Shown here piece by piece: positions 12,950 through 24,899 of a DNA stretch of 64,000 nt (its first letter is position 1; every line of letters starts with the position of its first letter). The stretch lies in assembly GCF_025698545.1 (NCBI RefSeq), contig NC_068576.1:15136028-15200027 (forward strand), read 5' to 3'. This DNA is from Gossypium raimondii. Lineage: Eukaryota > Streptophyta > Magnoliopsida > Malvales > Malvaceae. A model generated the notes under the pieces. It made no database searches. It was given only the letters and a program-made list of their open reading frames with translations, and was not told the DNA's origin. The position numbers and the translations under genes were made by a program.

Positions 12950-15235
12950 TGTAACGCCCTAAATAATTTAATCTTGTTTCTGTGAATCTTGACATAAATA
13001 TGTATCTACTTCAGTGGCTAAGTGTTTTGATTGTGTGTTTGAGGTCTTCAGTTCAAGTCTCACTTTCGGCGAATTCTGTTATTTTTTATCCAAGCTTTAT
13101 CCTGTTGGGTGGGCTTATGAAATATTGTTTGTAAACTCATATTCAAATGAGCCTGCTGGTTCGAGTGGTAAGGAGTTAGCTTGCTAAAGGTCTTATGTTT
13201 GAATCCCGGTGTGAGCAGGGGTGATAATTTTTGCTTCGGTTGACTGATAGAGTTTGGGTGGAGTTAAAAGTCTAAGCTAGTTAGATGTGGTTAGTGGGTA
13301 GGATGTTGGCGGATTAGGTTGTTAGTGGATTAAAAGGGAGTTAACTAAAATTGTATTTTATTTTATTTTTTCCTATTCTCTCTCTTCCAAAAAATTTTGA
13401 CGTAAGTTTTTGGCTTCTTCCATTCTTCTCTCTTTCCTCCATTTCCCCTTTTTAAATATGTACTCCCCTTTTGTTCTTCGCGTGCACTTCAAAATTTCGG
13501 TGTTTTACGTACGATCAAGTAAGTAGGGGTTTTCACTTGTCGATAGGTTTCGATTTCTGTAAACTATTTAGGTCGCTTGAATTCCTAGTGTGTATAGTAA
13601 GGGAAATTAATTCTCTGTAAACGTATTGTGTAGGAGAATACGGTGAAACGATGGTTTTTTCTCCAACCATCTAATCTATGCATGTGATCAGGTTTGATAG
13701 CAGTAAGTGTGTACGCATTGCCCGATTTATTATTGATAAATTTGCAATTTGATTGCTAAAAAGGTGTTCGATATTCTGTTTTTAGATTCTGATGGTCTAA
13801 AAAGTGGTTTCGTATCAAAATCGTACCAGGTGTGTATACCTAAAACATGAGAAAATGAGGTTCAACGAAAGTCAAAAAAGGGGATTGTTGACGCTGCATG
13901 GGCGTGTACCCGACTGTGTACGAGACACGGTCATGTGACGATAATAGTGTGGTCGTATAGGCCAAACGAGCTAGATCGAATTGGGAGTGTAGGTTTTGGG
14001 CCAGGCCGTGTGGGCCAAATTGGGCATGTGGACCCATACGGGCATGTAGGCCCAAAATTTTAAAATCTTCCTTAGAGTCGCACGTGTCATTCGGATCGAC
14101 TATGGACCTTCCGTATGGTCGGTAAAGGTTAACCAAACCCTGTTGTATGAGATCTGTTATTCTGATAGACTGATTTGAGTTAGAACTAATATGTATGTCT
14201 GATTGATTGTATAAACATGTATGATATCTGTTTATGAGCATGCAAGACATGTTAATTCTACTATATCTGTGATCTGTATTCTGTATCTGTATTTAGGGGT
14301 GGGATTTGTATTTGTGGAGGAAGTGATCTGTACTGCGACATTTCGCCTATCTTCTGGCAGTTTAGCTGCATATTATTCTATTATGTGTCGTATAGGTACT
14401 ATATGGTGTATAGGGTTGGGTGGACGTTTTATACCCTACATGGTGTGATGGGATGTTCGGAGATGGTGTGTAGAGGATGAGGGTAGGATCCTGTGTATCT
14501 GATATATTATCTAATTCTGGCATATGTTTCTGTTAAAGATTTAAGTCTGTATCTATATCTGCTCTACATATGAGAATTCTCTGTATATTTGCATGACTAT
14601 CTTTATTGGGTTACACACATAGTTTACGACAACTCACATCTATTTGTCTGTTCTGTTCAGGTAATCCTCAAGCATAGGCGGGTCGGTACGACGGAGGCTC
14701 AGCGATGACAACTTTTCGGAAAACTATTTTTATTAGTAATAACGACTTTATTTTAAATTTTGGTTTTTCTTGAGAGGTTGTAATTTTTGGGACTCTCTGG
14801 ACTGTTTGATTTTGAACTTTGGTTTTGGTTGTGCTTTTAAGATTTATACTGCGAGGTTTAACAAAATTATGGTTTTTACGCAAACAACTATTTTACTAAA
14901 ATTCACAGGCAAAAGTTTTCTCAAAACACAAGTAAGATTTCGACTAAAACGATTTTCTAACTTCCGCTGCAAATTTACGATTACTTGAGAGAACAACAAT
15001 AACGGTTTCAATAACGAATATAAAAATAAGTTTTTTCAAAAATGTGAACTCTTTTAGTAACAAATAATACAAGAAGTTTTAACATAAAAGATGGTTTTAA
15101 AACCCTTCATCGTAAAACTCCCAGATTCGGTATGAGTAATAAATAAATTTGATTTGCAAAATAAATGGTTTTCAAACAAGTTTGTTCTTATGAGTAAAGT
15201 ATGTGGTACACCGAGTCTCCGGCACCGGTCCTGTA
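12950..15235 (+). repeat. Left LTR of the outer gypsy element
   Basis: Starts TGTAACGCCCTAAATAATTT and aligns clearly by eye with 31600-33577 up to 14895. About 340 bp further, to roughly 15235, is missing from the right copy and ends in LTR-end-like text (gagtctccggcaccggtcc). The 3' boundary and PBS are not recognisable, so the end coordinate is approximate. It includes two tRNA-like A/B-box modules (13005-13075 and 13150-13215) and a CGTGTGGGCC-type palindrome patch (13895-14050). Confidence 0.75.
13005..13215 (+). promoter_or_regulatory. Two tandem tRNA-like modules with Pol III A/B-box motifs in the LTR
   Basis: Module 1: A-box-like TCAGTGGCTAAGTG near 13011 and B-box-like AGTTCAAGTCTC near 13051. 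Module 2: CTGGTTCGAGTGGTAAGG (13155-13172) and TGTTTGAATCCCGGT (13197-13211). Spacing and order match internal Pol III promoters of tRNAs, but the sequences do not form a full tRNA. The same two modules occur in the right LTR near 31662-31715 and 31805-31865, with decayed B boxes. Function is not shown. Confidence 0.5.
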
Positions 15236-15516
15236 AGTACTTGTAAACTTAGAAATACTGTAGTTAGAAAACTCTAAGTTGTCTGAAACTATACTAATTT
15301 AGTTGGAAACTGAGACTTCTGAAACATTTTTGAAACTTCTAAAAAATATATGAAGCATAAAACATTTGCTAATAAACACTGAAACTGATGCATAAAATTT
15401 CATAATGTAGATAAAACTTAAAAACGATGAGAACTCGTAAACCTCGCGGTCGTGGTATTTGTGGGCGCGATGGGCGCCGTAGGGGGACTTGAGCTGAGTC
15501 TTCTTTTTTAGGCAGT

Positions 15517-16268
15517 ATGTCGAATCTGGATATGAGTGAGACACCGGTTTCACCAGCTACTGAGACTAGGTCACAAAGCCGCTCTACTGGGGACGACGCA
15601 CTGTCCCAAGCTATGCTGAGAGTGTTGGAAGGGGTCACAAGACCCCATTCTGGATTTGGAGCCCGTGGGTCGATAACTGAACGACTTCGGTCCAATAGAG
15701 CTGAACTGTATAGGGGCATCACTAGAGTCGCCCCTACTGTGGCCGAGTACTGGTTGGATGCCACTGAGAGGATAATGAATGACATCGACTGCACTCCTAA
15801 GCAAAAATTGAAGGGTGCGATTTCTTTGCTTCGCAATGAGGCATATCAGTGGTGGTTATCGGTTGAGGAGGGTGCTCAACCAGATCATTTAAATTGGGAT
15901 TATTTCAAGACTGCCTTTCAGAGGAAGCATGTGGGCGCAAGCTATGTAGATGGTCGTAGGCGTGATGAATCTCGCGTACGGTGATAAGATTGTGGCTGAG
16001 TATGAGGCCGAATTTCTGAGACTGAACCGCTACACTAGAGGCATGGTGGCATCCGAGTATGAGAAAGTATCCGCTTTGAGGACGACTTGAGGGACAGTCT
16101 GAGGGTATTGATAACCCTGTAGAGGGAGCAAGAATTTGCTGTTATGGTAGATAAAGCGAAGATCACTAAAGAAGTTAAGCGCGTGGAGTGCCAGAATAGA
16201 GATCGTAAGAGAAGTAAGAATAAGAGGGATTTGAAGCCCTCTAGTTTTGTTCAGAGGCCTAAGAAACG
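15517..16268 (+). pseudogene. gag (5' part) of the outer gypsy element
   Basis: Opens MSNLDMSETPVSPATETRSQ at 15517. The retrotransposon gag core follows: YWLDATERIMNDIDCTP, LLRNEAYQWWLSV and WDYFKTAFQRK. The frame is lost near 15960. Gag-like text continues in other frames (GDKIVAEYEAEFLRL-type, then a basic stretch ending FVQRPKK) until the inner element cuts in at 16269. It encodes the capsid-like protein of the element and is non-functional here. Confidence 0.85.
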
Positions 16269-19028
16269 TGAAACACCCCTTACCCGAGACCGTTGCTGGA
16301 GTCGAGCATGAGGCGTTACTTGACTTAACTTAAAATTTCAGGGCACAAAATTTTACTTTTGAAATTAATTTCACTATTCACAACAAAGCTGTCCACCTGC
16401 GCAGCAATTACTAAATCAATTATAACTCGAGCTACGAAACTCAAAATTTAGATCCATAAATTTTCCCAGAAACTAGACTCATATATATTTTTACCATAAA
16501 ATTTTAAGAATTTTTCCTTTATCCAATTAGTACAGTTTATTAGTTAAAGTCTCCCCTGTTTCCCTGATCGACTGTCCTGACCTCTCATCACTAAAATTTA
16601 ATTATCTCATTGTAAAGACTTGATATGGTGTTTCCACTTGTTTATACAGAAAATAGACTTAATAAGGAATCTATACAGATAAATTAAAACTTATAAATAT
16701 TTTTGTACAGTTTTTAATGATTTTCCAAAGTCTAAACAGGGGATTCCGAAAACCACTTTGACCTTGTCTAACTAAAATGTAAATATCTCAGAATACATAG
16801 TTCCTTTGTCTACACTGTTATTTTTCAATGAAAATAGACTCAATAAGATTTAATTCTATATCTCATCTATCCTCTAATTCATTTTCTACTATCCTTGGTG
16901 ATTTTTCAAAATCACATCACTACCGCTGTCTCAAAACTGATTCACTACAAATTTTTACTTTTTCATGATTTCTATGCATAATTTATCACCTAGACATTTA
17001 TAACAACAAACACCTTCATACTTAGCCATTTTAAAAAATATTCATCATCAAATATTTACATATCATCTTTTGGTCATAATTTAAGAATATACAATCAAAA
17101 TGACCATGTCCCTATACATGCCATAGCTCAAAACATTTATCGTCTTAAAATACCGAGTTGTGGTGGTTGATAGTGTGAACGCTCTCCGACGTTTTCAAGA
17201 TCCCGACTATGCTTGATAATACTATATGAAAGAAAAAGAATTAAAATAAGTAAGCATAAAACTTAGTAAGTTTACAAGTAAATAAATAACAACATTTAAC
17301 ATAAATAATGATATGCAAGTATCATGTTCTTAAGTTTTCTCTTTACTTATTTTCATTTACTTGTTTCCTTACTTACCTGCATAGATAGCTTAAGATTACA
17401 ACTTACTCTTCTCTTGCTGAAATATTGGTTCTCACTAATAACATAATATATTCTTAACTCTTATAACTCACCTGAAGTTGCTAATTATACTTTTACTTGA
17501 ACTTTCATAGAACATAATTTGTTTTCTAGCCCGTTGAGCCACATTGGAATAATAAGGATACTTGGGTCTCATGTCTGATAATAACATGCCAAAGCCATGT
17601 CCCAGACATGGTCTTGCATGGGATATTTCCTGTACTGCCAATGCCATATCCCAGATATGGTCTTACATGGGAGTTCTCATATCGGTGCCCATGCCATGTC
17701 CCAGACATGGTCTTACGGGGGACCTCTCATCTCGGTGCCAACGCCATGTCCCAGACGTAGTCTTGCATGGGACCTCTCATAATCTCAATGATACCAATGC
17801 CATGTCCCAGACATGGTCTTACATGGGATCTTTTTACCCAAATGTCATGACATTTGTATCTGATACATTCCTAATGCTTCAACGGGACTTTTTAATACTA
17901 ATTCTCTATCATCTCATACTTGAGTCAACATTAAATAATTTCATAAAATAAATACATAATTTCTGGAAAATAGCAACATTAATAATAATTATTAAAATAT
18001 TTATTTATTTACCGTAAACTTATCTCGGTACAAAATATAGCCAAATCCACCCACTTAGTCTTCGACTTTATTATTACCTTTGTCTAACCTCGGATTCTGT
18101 TCTTCTTGATCTATAATAGCAAATTTAATTTATTTAATACTCACATTCATCAAAACAGTCCTCGACTCTAACTTTGGCAAATTTATGATTTTGCCCCTAA
18201 ACTTTTACATAATTACACTTTTTCCCCAAAGCTCGGAAATTAAACTTCATCTCTTATTCTTATGTTTTATAACATGCTGAAAATTTTTCCTTTCTATGAC
18301 AACATCAAATTCTTACTCTAACACTTACTTATGAACATTAGGTATTTTTTCAGATTATGTCAATATACTGGTTTTCACTTAAAATCGACTAGAAAAAGTT
18401 GTTTAACATAATTTCTAGCTTTATATTCTACTATGAAACATCAAAATAAACATATTTCACCTATGGGTATTTTTCCAAATATGAACCCTAGGTTAAATTA
18501 TTGCTAAATTAAGCTACCGGGATTCCAAAAACGTAAAGAACATTAAAAACGAGACTTGAAATCATGTACTATGAGCTTGAGAAAGTGAAGAAACCCTAGC
18601 TGTGGCTTCTTTCAAATTTCAGCAGCAAGCAAAGATGATGAATACAATTTTTACATCTTTTTCCCTTTTAATTCTATTTATTTACTAAATGACTAAAATG
18701 CCCTTACTAAAAAAATCCTATTTCACTTATCTCATGTCCATTTTTGTCCATCACTAACTAATGGCCTAATTACCATATAAGAACCCCTAATTTATAATTC
18801 CATAACAATTAAATACCTTTAACATATAAAAGTCAACTTTTACACTTTTTACAATTTAGTCCTTTTGGCTAAATTGAGTGCCCAAACGTCAAAATTTTTG
18901 AACGAAATTTTCACGAAATCTTTCCGTGAAATTGTAGGCCATAAAATATTGTAAAAATATATTTTTTCTCATCGGATTTGTGGTCCCAAAACCACTGTTT
19001 CGACTAGGCCCTAAATCGGGATGTTACA
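16269..19028 (-). repeat. 3' LTR of the inner gypsy element (left on the map)
   Basis: 2760 bp, collinear with 23849-27821 once the 1.2-kb insert there is removed. It contains a five-unit palindromic tandem array (17586-17850). The PPT immediately adjoins its right edge. Confidence 0.9.
17586..17850. repeat. Tandem array of about five 50-60 bp units with core CCATGTCCCAGACATGG
   Basis: Each unit holds an inverted repeat CCATGTC-cca-GACATGG followed by TCTTRCATGGGA. Unit 2 is a variant, CCATATCCCAGATATGG, in which both arms changed together so pairing is kept. The same array is present in the other LTR (26366-26635). Confidence 0.92.
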
Positions 19029-19044
19029 TTTCTCCCTCTTTTTA
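19029..19044 (-). other. Polypurine tract of the inner gypsy element
   Basis: On the minus strand AAAAAGAGGGAGAAA directly precedes the TGTAACATCCC start of the 3' LTR. This is the expected primer site for plus-strand DNA synthesis. Confidence 0.85.
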
Positions 19045-19049
19045 GGGAT

Positions 19050-21239
19050 TTTCGTCTCCGAAAATCTTACCTGTGAAGAGATTTGGGTACTGTTTTCGCA
19101 TGGCCTCTTCGGGCTCCCATGTTGCCTCATCAACCCCATGCCTATTCCATAATACTTTCACAAGTGCAATACTTTTGTTCCTTAGTTGCTTAATCTATCG
19201 ATCAAGAATCTTTACCGGTTCTTCAACATATGTCATGTCTTGCTGAATCTCAACCTCTGTCGGTGATATCACATGTGACGGATCGGAACGGTAACGACGT
19301 AACATAGACACATGGAATACATTATGAATCTTCTCCAACTCAGTTAGCAAAGCTAACCGATATGCTAAGGGTCCAATTCTTTCAGTCGCCTCAAACGGTC
19401 CATTGAAACGTGGACTTAGTTTGCCTTTCTTGCCAAATCTGAAAATTTTCTTCCACGGGGATACTTTCAAAAACACCTTATCACCAACTTGATACTCGAT
19501 CTCTTTTCTTTTTTAAATTTTCATAAGACTTCTGTCTATCTGAAGCTACTTTTAAACAATCTCTGATAACTTTTACTTTCTCTTCCGTTTCTTTGACTAA
19601 ATCAACCCCGTAAATCTGATTTTCCTTAAGCTCTGTCCAATACAAAGGCGTACGACATTTACGTCCATACAAAGCTTCATAAGGTGCCATATTCAAACTC
19701 GATCTAACTTTTATTATAGGCAAACTCTACCAACGGTAAATATTTCTCCCAACTGCCTTGAAATTCTAAAACAAAACACCTGAGCATATTTTCAAGTAAC
19801 TGAATAACTCTCTCTGAGTGACCATCGGTCTGAGGATGAAAAGTTGTACTGAAATTTAACTTTGTACCCAAAGCTTCCTGCAATTTCCTCCAAAACCGTG
19901 AAGTAAATCTCGGATCTCTGCCTGAGATAATTGATAACGGTACTCCATGTAGTCTAACTATCTCTGAAACATACAATTCAGCAAACTTGTCAAGTGAATA
20001 ATCCATACGAACTTGAATAAAATGAGCTGACTTCGTTAGCTTATCAATTACAACCCATATTGCATTTTTCTTTTTCGGTGTCAATGGTAATCCTGCTACA
20101 AAATCCATGGTAACTCGGTCCCATTTCCACTCAGGAACTAACACAAGCTGTAATAAACCTGAAGGTACTTGATGTTCAGCCTTCACCTATTGACAGATCA
20201 AGCATCTAGAAACAAATTCTGAAATATCTCTTTTCATTCCTGCCCACCAGTACATTTTCTTTAGATCATTATACATCTTTGTACTACCTGGATGAATAGA
20301 CAAAGAACTGCTATGTGCTTCCTGTAAGATCTTCCGAATAAGCTCATCATTCTTTGGCACACATAATCTGTCTCTAAACATCAAATAACAGTTAGAACCA
20401 ATCTGAAAATCTGACTCTACACCCGATTCGCATTGAGCTCTTTTAACTTGCAACTCACTGTCATTTTTCTGAGCTTCATAGATTTCTTCAAGAAATATCA
20501 ATTTAGCCCTCAACTCAGCTAAAATGGAACCGTCATTTGATAAAGCCAAACTGGTATTCAAAGCTCTCAATGCAGATAAAGATTTTCTACTCAAGGCATT
20601 AGCAACAACATTTGCCTTACCCGGGTGGTAGTCAATCACTAACTCATAATCTTTAATCAACTCTAGCCATTTTCTTTGCCTCATGTTCAAATCTTTCTGA
20701 GTCATCAAGTACTTCAAGCTTTTATGGTCAGTAAATATTCGGCACTTCTCACCATACAAGTAATGTCACCAAATCTTCAACGCAAATACAATGGCAGCCA
20801 GCTCTAAATCATGCGTCAGATAGTTTTTCTCATTTGGCTTTAACTGTCTTGAAGCATATGCGATTACTTTATCTTCCTGCATAAGTACACAACCCAATCC
20901 GTTCAAGGATGCATCACTGTAAATCACAAATTCTTTACCCTGTTCTGGTTGTACTAAAACAAGAGCTTCGGTCAACAATGCCTTTAACTTGTCAAAACTC
21001 TGCTGACACTTTTCAGTCCATTCAAACTTGACTTCTCTCAGCAACAACCTTGTTAAAGGGGTATCTGTCATGGAAAATTCCTTTACAAATCATCTGTAAT
21101 AACCAACTAATCCAAGAAAGCTTTTGACCTCTGATACATTTTTAGGAGGCTTCTAATTAACAATTGCTGAAATTTTAATCGGATCAACTTTAATACCATC
21201 ACCTGAGACAATGTGTCCAAGGAATCCAACTTCCCAAAG
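19050..21239 (-). pseudogene. pol 3' part of the inner gypsy element: RNase H, integrase, chromodomain-like end
   Basis: RNase H is at about 21000-20600 ([44 protein letters not shown]). The integrase zinc-binding region lies near 20290-20190 (SIHPG...CLICQ) and the core at about 20150-19720 (WVVIDKLTKSAHFI, TDGHSERVIQLLE). The C-terminal part has APYEALYGRKCRTPLYWTE, then LKVSPWKKIFRFGKKGKLSP, and ends with VLWNRHGVDEATWEPEEAMR, a chromodomain-like tail. Interrupting stops are TGG-to-TAG/TGA at 21237-21239, about 21155 and about 21092, CGA-to-TGA near 20762 and CAG/CAA-to-TAG near 20188, plus frameshifts near 19715 and 19490. Confidence 0.9.
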
Positions 21240-22874
21240 CTAGAACTCACTTTTACTAAACTTGGCATAAAGCTTATTATCTCTCAAAATCTGTAAAAAG
21301 GTTCTCAAATGCTCGGCATGCTCAATCTCATCACGAGAATAAATCAGAATATCATCAATGAACACAACTACAAATTTATCTAAGTAAGGTCTGAAAATTC
21401 GATTCATTAAGTCCATAAAAACAGCAGGAGCATTAGTCAATCCAAATGGCATCACAAGAAGCTCATAGTGACCATACCTAGTCCAGAAAGTAGTCTTCGG
21501 AACATCTGACTCTTTAACCCTCAACTGATAATAACCGGATCTCAAGTCTATCTTGGAAAACACAGTAGCTCCTTTCAACTGGTCAAACAGATCATCAATT
21601 CTAGGTAGTGGATATTTTTTCTTTATAGTTACCTTATTAAGCTGCCTGTAATCTATGCATAATCTCATTGAACTGTCTTTCTTTTTCACAAAAAGTACTG
21701 GTGCGCCCCACGGAGAACAACTAGGCCTTGCAAAACCTTTATCAGTTAATTCCTGCAACTGAGCTTTCAATTCTTTCAATTCCAAAGGGGTCATTCTATA
21801 AGGAGCAATAGAAATGGGAGTTGTACCTAGAACCAACTCAATACCAAATTCAACTTCTCTAACAGGAGGCAAACCTGCCAATTCTTCCGGGAACACATCT
21901 AAATACTCACGTACCACTGGCATTAATTCAATTTTCAACTCTGGATCTTTAGTGTTCAATACAAAATCAAGATAAGCTTCACACCCTTTTCTCAAACATT
22001 TCTGAGCAGACATAACAGAAATCATAGCGAGAGAACAATCTGACTCATCTGAATCAACCCGGATAATATCACTATTTTCACATTTCAACTCAATGTATTT
22101 CTTTCTGCAATTTACTATTACATCATGGGCAGTCAACCAATTCATACCAAGAATCACATCAAACTCATCAAACGATAATAGCATGAGATCGGCCAGAAAA
22201 CAGTAACCTCTAATCATCAAAGGGCAACCCTTACATACTTTATCTACTAACACACACTGGCCTAATGGATTTGATACTTTAATTACAAATTCAGTGGATT
22301 CTATAGGCATGTTCATACTAGGCATCAATCTCATACAAACATAAGAATGAGTCGAACCCGGATCAATTAAAGCAATAACATTAGCATCATAGAGAGAAAA
22401 TGTACCCGTAATCACATCAGGGGAGGATACCTCTTCTCGAGCACGAATAGCATATGTTCTTGAGGGTGCTCTAACATCTGATCTAGCTACTGAGTCTCTA
22501 GACATACCCCTGTTGCTTGATCCAACTCTCAGGTTCCTTTGTGATCTGCCTCTAGTAGGAGCATTTCCTGATCTCGCACTCAGTATTACTTCTCTTTTAG
22601 TTATTTCGGGACAATCCCGAATAAAGTGATCTGGTACACCACATCTGAAACAGGCATTTTCATTTGCTCTACACTCTCCAGAATGACGTCTACCGCATTG
22701 GGAACATTCTGGCCTAGTGGGTCGAGTACTGCCCGTTCTTACAGCTGCAGTAGTTTGAGCTCTAGAACCCTTAAATCTTCTATCTCTACCTCGACTAGAA
22801 TATCTGGTTGGAAAATTTGATCCACTAGGGAACTCTCTAGGCCTCTTGGAAGTAGACTGGAATGATCTGCTCAT
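21240..22874 (-). CDS. gag zinc knuckle, protease and reverse transcriptase of the inner gypsy element
   Basis: A 544-codon open frame on the minus strand. Residues 75-88 form a CCHC knuckle (C-X2-C-X4-H-X4-C), residues 171-178 the aspartic protease motif DPGSTHSY, and about 390-544 the RT ([38 protein letters not shown]). The RT active site FIDD (505-508) is intact. The frame ends at a stop where family members have Trp, so it is the surviving part of a longer polyprotein, not a complete protein. It overlaps the preceding gag frame by 4 nt in another phase, most simply a 1-nt indel. Confidence 0.88.
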   Translation of the reverse strand: MSRSFQSTSKRPREFPSGSNFPTRYSSRGRDRRFKGSRAQTTAAVRTGSTRPTRPECSQCGRRHSGECRANENACFRCGVPDHFIRDCPEITKREVILSARSGNAPTRGRSQRNLRVGSSNRGMSRDSVARSDVRAPSRTYAIRAREEVSSPDVITGTFSLYDANVIALIDPGSTHSYVCMRLMPSMNMPIESTEFVIKVSNPLGQCVLVDKVCKGCPLMIRGYCFLADLMLLSFDEFDVILGMNWLTAHDVIVNCRKKYIELKCENSDIIRVDSDESDCSLAMISVMSAQKCLRKGCEAYLDFVLNTKDPELKIELMPVVREYLDVFPEELAGLPPVREVEFGIELVLGTTPISIAPYRMTPLELKELKAQLQELTDKGFARPSCSPWGAPVLFVKKKDSSMRLCIDYRQLNKVTIKKKYPLPRIDDLFDQLKGATVFSKIDLRSGYYQLRVKESDVPKTTFWTRYGHYELLVMPFGLTNAPAVFMDLMNRIFRPYLDKFVVVFIDDILIYSRDEIEHAEHLRTFLQILRDNKLYAKFSKSEF

Positions 22875-23712
22875 CTGCCTTTCTTCGTGTCTTGCGCTTC
22901 AATTTCAACTTTGCCCTTTTCTTTTTCTTTTAACAAATCCTCTGCTTTACAGGCTCTCTCAACCAGAACAACAAACTCTCTAATTTCTAAAACACCCACT
23001 GACAGTCGGATATCATCATTAAGCTCATCTTCAAATCTCTTGCACATATTGGCTTCACTGGACACAAATTCCCGAGCATATTTACTGAGTCTAATAAATT
23101 CATGTTCACACTCGGTCGCAGTCATCTTACCTTGTTTTAACTCAAGGAATTCTTTTCTTTTCTGATCCATAAATCTCTGAATGATGTACTTCTTACGGAA
23201 CTCCTCCTGAAAGAAATTCCAAGTAACCCTCTCACTAGGTACCACTAACATAAGAGTCTTCCACCAATGATAAGCAGAATTTCTAAGAAGTGAGACAACA
23301 CACTTCATACATTCTTCAGGTGTACAAGATAATTCATCAAAAACTCTAATAGTATTCTCGAGCCAAAATTCTGCTTTTTCTGCATCATCGTCTTTAGTAG
23401 CCTGAAATTCTTCAGCCCCTTGTTTTCTGATCTTATCAACTGGTGGCCTTTCCCTGATAACTATACCTACAGCTGGAGAAGCTACATGGGGAAATTGAGA
23501 ATCATGAGGGGGTGGAGGTCTAACAGCCAGATTCGTGCGAACGAACTCGTAAACCAATCATTCATAGCTTGGAAAAAGGCTTCTCGAGCCCCTCCTCCCT
23601 GACTAACTGAAATAGGCCTTTCACTAACATTAACATCTGGTGGCACCGTCCCTTCTGCAGGAGCAGGCACATTACTCTCTACTTCATCTGTACCAGCTCG
23701 TTCGGGATCCAT
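22871..23712 (-). pseudogene. gag of the inner gypsy element
   Basis: Starts MDPERAGTDEVESN at 23712. The frame shifts near 23540 and continues as YEFVRTNLAVRPPPPH, with the gag core FWLENTIRVFDELSCTPEE, LLRNSAYHWWKTL and WNFFQEEFRKKYI, ending AQDTKKGR at 22871. The core supplies the particle protein. One frameshift inside and one at the 3' end make it non-functional as read. Confidence 0.88.
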
Positions 23713-23830
23713 AACTATAAAAGAAAACATTTCAAAACCGTCAAGAGTCGTCACACTATCAAAATATATAAGTATGGATGTATAGCTAGACTCTTTTTCA
23801 TACTGAATATTCTGAGAACATACTAAACCT

Positions 23831-23842
23831 ACTCTGATACCA
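23831..23842 (-). other. Primer binding site of the inner gypsy element
   Basis: On the minus strand TGGTATCAGAGT lies a few bases after the 5' LTR end. TGGTATCAGAGC is the usual plant initiator-tRNA-Met complementary PBS; the last base differs. Confidence 0.85.
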
Positions 23843-24899
23843 ATAAAACAAAACACCCCTTACCCGAGACTATTTCCGGAGTCGAGCATGAGGCGTTACT
23901 TGACTTAACTTAAAAGTTCAGGGCATAAAATTTTACTTTTGAAATTAATTTCACTATTCACAACAAAGCTGTCCACCTGCGCAGCAGTTACTAAATCAAT
24001 TATAACTCAAGCTACGAAACTCAAAATTTAGATCCATAAATTTTCCCAGAAACTAGACTCATATATATTTTTTCCATAAAATTTTAAGAATTTTTCATTT
24101 ATCCAATTAGTACAGTTTATTAGTTAAAGTCTCCCCTGTTTCACTGATCGACTATCCTGACCTCTCATCACTAAAATTTAATTATCTCATTGTAAAGACT
24201 TCATATGGTGTTTCCACTTATTTCTACAGAAAATAGACTTAATAAGGAATCTATACATATAAATTAAAACTCATAAATATTTTTGTAGAGTTTTTAATGA
24301 TTTTCCAAAATCTAAACAGGGGATTCCAAAAACCACTTTGACCTTGTCTAACTAAAATGTAAATATCTCGAATACATAGTTCCTTTGTCTACACCGTTAT
24401 TTTTCAATGAAAATAGACTCAATAAGATTTAATTCTATATCTCATCCATCCTCTAATTCATTTTCTACTATCCTTGGTGATTTTTCAAAATCACATCACT
24501 ACCGCTGTCTCAAAACTGATTCACTACAAATTTTTACTTTTTCATGATTTCTATGCATAATTTATCACCTAGACATTTATAACAACAAACACCTTCATAC
24601 TTAGCCATTTTAAAAACTATTCATCATCAAATATTTACATATCATCTTTTGGTCATAATTTAAGAATATACAATCAAAATGACCATGTCCCTATAAATGT
24701 CATAGCTCAAAACATTTATCGTCTTAAAATACCGAGTTGTGGTGGTTGATAGTGTGAGCACTCTCCGACGTCTTCAAGATCCCGACTATACTTGATAATA
24801 CTATATGAAAGAAAAAGAAATAAAAGAAGCAAGCATAAAGCTTAGTAAGTTTACAAGTAAATAAATAACAACATTTAACATAAATAATGATATGCAAGT

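Noticed and set aside
13150..13215. A true tRNA gene
   Set aside because: Only the A and B box-like motifs fit. I could not pair an acceptor stem or find a standard anticodon arm.
15369..15836. 155-codon open frame on the minus strand
   Set aside because: It is antisense to the outer gypsy gag, whose plus-strand translation shows clear gag motifs.
17586..17850. CRISPR-like regular repeats
   Set aside because: The units are contiguous tandem LTR repeats with related spacers in a plant genome; no cas genes exist here.
17562..17951. 129-codon repetitive open frame (and 26342-26731)
   Set aside because: It arises from the tandem palindromic array in the LTR, recurs in both LTRs only as DNA repeat, and has no protein features.
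22871..22874. Possible programmed gag-pol frameshift (ATGA overlap) in the inner gypsy element
   Set aside because: The phase change falls before the zinc knuckle, in the middle of gag, and other frameshifts occur nearby. A random 1-nt indel is simpler.
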